A stretch of 64,000 nt of DNA from CAG-882 sp050874385 (GTDB lineage: Bacteria > Bacillota > Clostridia > Lachnospirales > Lachnospiraceae), in contig JBNMKO010000007.1 in NCBI GenBank assembly GCA_050874385.1, forward strand, positions 1 through 64,000, in the 5' to 3' direction. Positions 63,446-64,000 of this stretch are shown here, in pieces. A program made the translations under genes and the position numbers. How positions within the stretch are numbered: the stretch's first letter is position 1; each line of letters begins with the position of its first letter. The notes under the pieces are model-generated. The model saw only the letters and a program-made list of their open reading frames with translations, ran no database searches and was not told the origin of the DNA.

Positions 63446-64000
63446 ATGATTGTATTTAATGATACATTGGGAGCTTATGGAGGTTCTCATACATTGATGT
63501 ATAGAATGTGTAAGTGGTTGTCAGAGAATAATATTAAAAGTGCAATTATATGTACTAGTAAAGATAATAATGAAATTGTAGATAAACTGGAAAATTTAGG
63601 TGTTGAGATAATATGTGTAGATATGAAAAATGTTCAGTATGGATATAAGGTTCTTTCCTATTTAATGGAAGAAGAGGATATAAAAGTTTATAATTTATCA
63701 TGGAATTATTATCTTGATATTGAATGTATAAAAAAGAAATATAAATTAAAATTTGATAACTTTGTATATTGCATTCATCCAGAGACATTTAAAAAGGGAA
63801 TAGGATTTAAAACTCAATTATTAAAAAAGCTTTCGATAAAAAAATATGCGCCAATTTATAATAGGATGAATAAAAATAATGCACTTATAATGATGGATGA
63901 GATAGACTTAGATGAAAGCAATAAATATTTAAATGTTACACTTAATAATACAGTACCTATAGTTAGATTACCTATGTATTGCAATGAAAAAATTGATTAT
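63446..64000 (+). CDS. Probable glycosyltransferase, N-terminal part (runs off the window)
   Basis: An open frame from ATG 63446 to the right edge, 185 codons without a stop. The N-terminus MIVFNDTLGAYGGSHTLMYRMCKWL, then SAIICTSKDNNE and LENLGVEIICVDM, resembles the acceptor half of a GT-B (family 4) enzyme, with a glycine pair where such enzymes bind the acceptor. The donor half lies outside. AT-rich. It follows a 115-base gap after the epimerase gene with no strong terminator. Confidence 0.65.
   Translation, partial: MIVFNDTLGAYGGSHTLMYRMCKWLSENNIKSAIICTSKDNNEIVDKLENLGVEIICVDMKNVQYGYKVLSYLMEEEDIKVYNLSWNYYLDIECIKKKYKLKFDNFVYCIHPETFKKGIGFKTQLLKKLSIKKYAPIYNRMNKNNALIMMDEIDLDESNKYLNVTLNNTVPIVRLPMYCNEKIDY

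Overview
The window looks like the chromosome of a Gram-positive Clostridia, most likely a Lachnospiraceae member. The grounds are moderate G+C in the housekeeping part, a lipobox solute-binding protein, a DacF-type D,D-carboxypeptidase, choline-binding-like wall repeats of the kind common in Lachnospiraceae, and the absence of any LPS or outer-membrane gene. No transposase, integrase, phage gene, rRNA or CRISPR array was found.

Left part (1-15,400), mostly housekeeping: the last codons of an upstream gene (probably a REC-ended signalling protein); a solute-binding lipoprotein convergent with a Cache/degenerate-GGDEF/EAL c-di-GMP phosphodiesterase; a DEDDh exonuclease convergent with a D,D-carboxypeptidase; a one-chain GHMP sugar kinase plus GalU-type nucleotidyltransferase; an array of six 40-base palindromic units; trmB; a cluster of four hairpins; an aldehyde dehydrogenase; an unrecognised protein; two identical tRNA-Lys(CUU) genes; and an AI-2E-family permease.

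Middle part (15,526-35,656), a cell-surface galactan-type locus: ugd, UDP-galactopyranose mutase (glf), a Wzm/Wzt ABC exporter, a GT2 enzyme, and a GlfT2-like galactofuranosyltransferase. These are followed by a glucosaminidase with ricin-like and wall-binding repeats, a CsbB/GtrB-like polyprenyl-phosphate glycosyltransferase, an anchored beta-helix protein, a secreted GH43-like protein with the same wall-binding module, a membrane acyltransferase, a YfhO-family GT-C protein, and a second GlfT2-like enzyme on the minus strand. The gene set resembles mycobacterial galactan synthesis and export (glf, GlfT, Wzm/Wzt).

Right part (35,776-64,000), a second surface-glycan locus on the plus strand. 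It begins at a textbook promoter divergent from the minus-strand GlfT2 paralogue. It has many GT2/GT4 enzymes, a large GT-C-like protein, a DPM1-like enzyme, a GT4-GT2 fusion, a hexapeptide acetyltransferase, a Wzx-type flippase, two Wzy/ligase-like proteins and a polytopic protein ending in the same wall-binding module. A Pgl-type set (4,6-dehydratase, aminotransferase, phosphoglycosyl transferase, acetyltransferase, PglA-like GT) should make and load a bacillosamine-like first sugar. An AT-rich block from about 55,450 then leads into a CDP-hexose pathway (rfbF, rfbG, Nudix, aminotransferase, RmlC-like epimerase). The window ends inside another probable glycosyltransferase.

Taken together, the window encodes supply of UDP-Galf, UDP-GlcA, a bacillosamine-type UDP-sugar and a CDP-6-deoxy-sugar. 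It carries two export routes (ABC-dependent and Wzx/Wzy-like), candidate extracytoplasmic decoration enzymes, and secreted proteins that may bind or remodel the finished wall. The sugars and linkages are inference from families.
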